From positions 74,908,696 to 74,972,695 of the forward strand of contig CM060884.1 in assembly GCA_030762935.1 (NCBI GenBank): a DNA stretch of 64,000 nucleotides, written 5' to 3'. The notes below the pieces were generated by a model. It was not told the origin of the DNA. It worked only from the letters and a program-made list of their open reading frames with translations, and ran no database searches. The position numbers were made by a program, and so were the translations under genes. This DNA is from Hymenopus coronatus (Eukaryota > Arthropoda > Insecta > Mantodea > Hymenopodidae). Of the stretch, positions 59,600 through 64,000 are shown piece after piece (the first letter of the stretch is position 1; every line of letters starts with the position of its first letter).

Positions 59600-60741
59600 T
59601 GATGTGTTACCTCACATGACTTGCTCTAGCTGCTCTACAAACAAGCTTTTTACGAAAGATTATTCTTCTTTCTACACCAGCTAATCGAGATAAACATCAG
59701 CAGAATGTTCTTGTTACTTAGTCCCTTATAAGTAGAAGGCAACTAAAGGAATGTGCTATGTTAAAGTGATAGTCAAATGTTTTAAAAGATGTTATGCTAT
59801 TGTCATTGCAAATCGCTTCTTTGCTTGGCCAGGAGCAGAACAAAAGAAAAACGGACACTCCCGTGTGAGAAAAGTATAAGCACTTCACAACTAAAACTAA
59901 TAACAAAGAATACTCGAAAACAGTGTACTCCACGAAAAAAATGTATATGACAAATTACGTATATTAACAAGATTTGGCCGCGCCGTAGCCGAGTGGTTAG
60001 ACTACTCGTGTCTCATCTAGACGGCCGAGATTCGATCCCAAGCGACCGCATATAAGATTTGCGGTGGACAAAGGGACGCTGGGGTAGGTTTTCTCCGGGT
60101 TCTCCAGGTTCCCCGCCATCGCATTCCACTGGTGCTCCATCATCATTCACGTAGTATCAGTGTCACCGCCTGCGGTGCCATAAGTAGTTAAGGCGGGCGT
60201 TAAACACTGTAAAAAAAAATAACAAGATTTACATTTTATGTGAAGTAACATTTTTGTCTATCTCTTACGGTTTAGAAGTTATGCAAAATTCCGTAAAATT
60301 CATCCAGAATAAAGTAGTCTTCAGAGTCTATTTCCAGAAAATTCAAAATATACATTTTATTTGTCAGGTAAACATCTGTAATATACGATATTTTTATAAA
60401 TATCGTTAGAGCTATTTTTGAGAACATTAACAATTTCGAAAAAAAGTTCCATGTAAATGTTATTTGGGGGTGGGGAGATTTTCTTGAAAATCTTCGTGTC
60501 GCATTCTTGCAAGATACCAAAGTTAATAACTAAGTTTGGCATTTAACTATGTTTTCGTTGTTGAGCAATGCTTTCCACAGAAACACACAGAGAGAAGGAC
60601 CTTTTTCCAAAAACGCTTTTTTTGTTTTTATTTAGGGGGACCCAACATGAATTTCCGGTGAAATCTCGGTAATGAATTTTTGGGTGCAATACAATAACTT
60701 CTCTATAAACTATGTACATAGTACGTGTAGAAGAAGCAAAA
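59600..60741 (+). repeat. THR repeat, second subfamily, carrying a SINE insertion
   Basis: Starts gatgtgttacctcacatgac, five bases after the preceding copy ends. The left body is 'ctctagctgctctacaaaca'. It is interrupted by the SINE at 59976-60219 and then continues to GTACGTGTAGAAGAAGCAAA. Confidence 0.85.
59965..60230 (+). mobile_element. tRNA-derived SINE with 11-bp target-site duplication
   Basis: Identical 11-bp repeats TAACAAGATTT (59965-59975 and 60220-60230) flank a 244-bp element. The tRNA-like head has A-box TAGCCGAGTGG and B-box GAGATTCGATCCC. The body contains 'aggttttctccgggttctcc' and 'ccatcgcattccactggtgc', and a short poly-A (60211-60219) ends the element. The target matches the THR consensus at that point, so the insertion post-dates this THR copy. 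Head-body-tail structure and duplication are the hallmarks of LINE-mediated insertion. Confidence 0.95.
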
Positions 60742-61394
60742 ATAAAGGAAATATCTCGGAAATGTTATTTAGAGAAAAACGTATATTTGACATAAATTGT
60801 GTGTTTTGTGTTTGTAGTGTACAAGTGTTAGAGTGTTCCACTGTCACAAAGGTTTAATACACAATAATTACTCACTGGAAAGGCGGCGAATTGGCGAGCT
60901 AGTTTTTGTTATTATTATTACTCACTGTGATCGCAGCTGCGGGGGAGATAATGCATTACAGGTAATGTAATACTTGTAAATGATACACTGGTAACATGTT
61001 CTTCAATATCACTGGATACAATACTGTAGGATGGCACAGATAAATTAAGATTGCATTCCACAGCACGTGTTCCCATAGGACGCTACCCTTGTGATGATCA
61101 CATGAACACTGACCAATAAGGAATGAGCGTCTATTCAGCTCTTATATATGCTCAAAGCCTATTCTACATGTTTCTGTTTATTAAACATTCTTTAAGGAAG
61201 TACGTAATACAGACTTCCTTTTATTTACAAATAAATTACTTTTGGTACATATAATATTTATTTCATAAGCTATTTGCGATTAATGAATATTTAAATACGG
61301 GTATACAACGCTTGGGAATGTGGTATACTGGAAAGAACAACTTCTTTTTCATGCACGTAGCAATGCAATTATCATTGTTGTGTGGACATAATGG
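60742..61394. other. Unique sequence, no recognised gene
   Basis: AT-rich with no domain-bearing ORF. ORF 61312-61497 runs into THR sequence and is probably chance. Confidence 0.45.
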
Positions 61395-62022
61395 TTCAAA
61401 ATTTAAATACCAAAATATGTATTTAAGTACAGTGTCTTACAAGCTTTTAAAGAAATTCCCCCACCTCAAAATACCCTTTAGATGGAAAATGTTTTGAATG
61501 TTTTGTTTTTCTCAAAAATGGCTCTAGCGTAAAATACTGTAGATATGTTGAGGCTCTTTACATCACAAATAAAATCTATATTTTGAGTTTTCTTGGAATA
61601 TATTCTGAAGATCTGTTCATTCTGAAAGAATTTTGCTGAATTGTACATGACTGATAAACAGTAGATAGCCAAAAAAGTCTATTGCATAAAGAATGCGGAG
61701 TTCGTTAAAGCACACAGTGTATGTCACTTACATTTTTCATGGGGATGATCAGTTAAAGCTTTGCATGCCTTTGGTTTCTCTTTTAAAAACGTTTCTCATA
61801 TGAGAATTTGTCAATTCCTGGCATTCCAAAGAAACACATTTCAAACACATAGCAACAGGTTTTAAACAATTTTGACTATTACTACAGTAATGTATTTGCC
61901 TTTACTTACAAAGAAGAATTTCTGCTAACGTTTATCCCGATTGGCTTGAAGTAGATAGTATATTAAGCATTTTAGTAATAATTTGCTACACAAAGATAAA
62001 GCCTTTGAATGGAAAACATCAT
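61395..62022 (-). repeat. THR repeat lacking its hairpin end
   Basis: Body blocks run from 'ttcccccacctcaaaatacc' to the decayed left terminus (acacaaagataaagcctttg, then gaatggaaaaca). Confidence 0.7.
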
Positions 62023-62051
62023 ATTTTTACTTTCTCTACACGTATTATGTA

Positions 62052-62276
62052 CGATGGCCGTTTTTCTTCAACTTCCAATAGGCTATAAATAAAAGAAGAG
62101 TTCATAGAAAACAATTATTTTATTACTAAAATTTTTGTACACTTATGGTTGCTTTACAACATAATCACCGAAAAGATTGACACATTTATCGTATCTGTGC
62201 ACAAGCTTTGCTATACCCGCTTCAAAAATGTTGCCGCCAATGATTTCAAATGAGCATTGACTTTGTTTTGAAGATC
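62052..62276 (-). pseudogene. Mariner transposase C-terminal fragment, inverted
   Basis: On the minus strand, 62276 downwards reads LQNKVNAHLKSLAATFFEAG then KLVHRYDKCVNLFGDYV and a stop near 62150. This is the family C-terminus, followed by AT-rich 3' flank. It is joined head-on to the plus-strand fragment that precedes it in protein order. Confidence 0.78.
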
Positions 62277-62510
62277 TTCGTACTTTACGACGTTTGCGGA
62301 GAGCCATTCAAAACAAACGAAGAGGAATGCTGACTTCAGGAATTGTGTTGATCATGATAAGGCTCGTCCACACAACCAATCGGCTCCTTGAACAATTTCA
62401 ATGGGACATTTTGGTTCATCCGGCGTACAGTCCTGACCTGTCACCCAGCGACTTTCACCTTTTCTCTGAACTGAAGACCTGACTAGGAGGGCAACAATTT
62501 CAAACCAACG
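62277..62510 (+). pseudogene. Mariner transposase catalytic fragment
   Basis: Reads LRRLRRAIQNKRRGMLTSGI, then VLIMIRLVHT where the family has LHDNARPHT (the catalytic Asp position is altered). It continues with LLEQFQWDILVHPAYSPDL, SPSDFHLF (third catalytic Asp kept), then a stop and LGGQQFQTND. The fragment ends exactly where the inverted fragment's protein content begins, pointing to an internal inversion of one element. Confidence 0.82.
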
Positions 62511-62668
62511 ACCATTTACATGGACAAAGTATGGACAATTTTTGTTTTCCCAAAAATAGCTGTAACGATTTTTATTAAAATCTCCTATATTTAAGATATT
62601 TATTTGAAAAATAAAAAGTATATCTTGAATTTTCGGGGAATAGCCTCCGAAGACCCTTTTCTTAATTG

Positions 62669-63152
62669 TGTATGACATTGTGAGAACTTAAACGCACAAA
62701 TACAGTTTTTTGTAGAGAAATCAAAAATGTATTAGGAGTATCATTACTATGTTTCCGAAGAAAGAAGTATATGTTATGTTTAGAAGGTTTAGTTGAAAAG
62801 TCGGCACTCTCTGGCGAATATTTAAAGTGCCATTTGTAATAAGTAATAGATTTTTAAAACGCAGAGAAGTGATGATGGTATTTGCACAACTGTTGAGTGA
62901 AATGAAGCACGAACAATATACGCCGACGATAGAGTCATCTGTCGGCTATTGACTCTCTTTCATTGCCTAGCGCTTAGTCTACTTCTGCTTTACTCGGCGC
63001 TCATGGACCTTACTCAATCATATAGTTCAAACAAAGGACTCTCAAAAGTGAACTGATCTTTTGAAAATATCTCAACCAAAAGCAGCTTCCAGTGCACAGT
63101 GATATATTCTTCTTTGAATCTGATACGCCTAGTTAGTGTTTGGTTAAGAATA
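62669..63152. other. Unique sequence, no recognised gene
   Basis: Contains 'gttgaaaagtcggcactctc', reminiscent of a DNA-transposon terminus but without a partner. No ORF of note. Confidence 0.4.
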
Positions 63153-63990
63153 ACATGTGTTCCATTCACATGACTTTCTCTACATCTCTGCAACAAATTA
63201 TTATTAAAAAACTTATGATTTTTTACTTCATGCTAATCGAGTAAAAATTAGCATAAATAGTCTTATTACTTGCTTCCTTTTAAGTAGAAGCGAAATAAGG
63301 GAGTACCATAGGTTAAAGTGATAAGTCAAAAGCTGGTTGCTATGTGACTAAAGTTCCTTTGTTTGTATGGACAGGAGTTGAGAAATTCCTATACGAGAAA
63401 AATATTATTTTTTTAAAGATGAAACCAGAAACAATACATGTTTCAAAAACGACCCAATCCACGAAAAAATGTATATAACATAAATTGTGTGTTTTAACGA
63501 ACTCTACATTTTTTGTTACCTAATAAGTTTATGGTTTGTCAGTTACACAACATTCCCTAAAATACATCCAGAATAGTCTTCAGAGGATATTCCCAGTAAA
63601 TTCAAAATATACATTTTATTTGTCTGGTAAATATCTTTAAAATATGATATTTTAATCCAAATGGTTACAGCCATTTTTAAGAAAACTATAATTTTCGAAA
63701 AAACTTCTACGTAAATGTTAGTTGGGGTCCCCCACCCCAAATTGAGAATCTTCGTGTCGCATCCTTGGCAGATACCAAATTTAAATACCAGGTTTGGTAT
63801 TCAACGGTCTTTTTGAGCTATGCTGTCCACACACACACACGGACCTGTAAAAATTCTTTTTTTTTTTTTTTTTTTTAATTCATGGGGACCCTGAACATGT
63901 ATTTCCGGTGAAATCTCGTATCGAATTTTTAGGTGCAATACAATACCTTCTCTATACACTATGTATATAGTACGTGTAAGGAAAGTAAAA
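63153..63990 (+). repeat. THR repeat, full body
   Basis: Starts acatgtgttccattcacatg and ends AGTACGTGTAAGGAAAGTAA. A CA run lies at about 63829-63840 and a T run of about 20 at 63858-63877. It is a good reference copy for the family at 838 bp. Confidence 0.88.
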
Positions 63991-64000
63991 CGATGATCTT

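Larger units (their letters stand above)
62028..62668 (-). repeat. THR repeat disrupted by rearranged mariner pieces
   Basis: Hairpin end TTTTTACTTTCTCTACACGT to about 62051. Foreign mariner sequence follows to about 62510. THR body then resumes (catttacatggacaaagtat) and runs to about 62668. The THR segment between the two parts is partly missing. Confidence 0.68.

Overview
This window is repetitive eukaryotic DNA, almost certainly from an insect, and contains no gene that I can recognise as a working host gene. The evidence is AT-rich sequence packed with interspersed repeats, four decayed or nearly intact mariner (DD34D Tc1/mariner) transposons, tRNA-derived SINEs, a non-LTR retrotransposon relic and a very large satellite array. 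A large, repeat-rich (for example polyneopteran) insect genome would fit, but that is inference. There are no bacterial features such as operons, ribosome binding sites or CRISPR.

Layout. 1-9 kb: a LINE relic, then many copies in both orientations of one interspersed repeat, here given the working name THR. A THR body is about 820-860 bp. Its right end is a terminal inverted repeat (TIR) whose tip is itself a palindrome. A few copies carry the inverted end on both sides and are about 950 bp long. 9.4-11.4 kb: copies of a tRNA-derived SINE (working name S1), followed by 14 tandem 92-bp units made only from the 3' (B-box) part of S1. 11.4-28 kb: more THR copies with CA microsatellites, several unrelated SINE-like tRNA fragments at 22-23 kb, and a dead mariner at 25 kb. 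28.05-54.48 kb: one uninterrupted satellite of about 260 units (97/98 and 105/106 bp) with nested higher-order repeats (period shifts of 1,106, 4,234, 5,782 and 5,880 bp). 54.5-64 kb: an S1 copy abutting the satellite edge, two further mariner relics, a nearly intact mariner nested in a THR copy, and a SINE with a clean target-site duplication nested in another THR copy.

The most interesting observation is that the 26-kb satellite and the small 92-bp array appear to come from opposite halves of the same S1 SINE family. Each satellite unit, read on the minus strand, carries the S1 5' head with its Pol III A-box. The 92-bp units carry the S1 anticodon-loop-to-body segment with its B-box. The satellite's right edge is an inverted repeat formed by a satellite S1 head facing an ordinary S1 copy. 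A single-copy relative of the satellite edge sits at 9.8 kb, next to the 92-bp array.

Nearly all open reading frames here are chance or repeat-driven. The satellite is open on both strands wherever units are 105 bp (35 codons), which reflects unit length and does not demonstrate coding. Coordinates of decayed repeats are approximate to about 10-20 bp.
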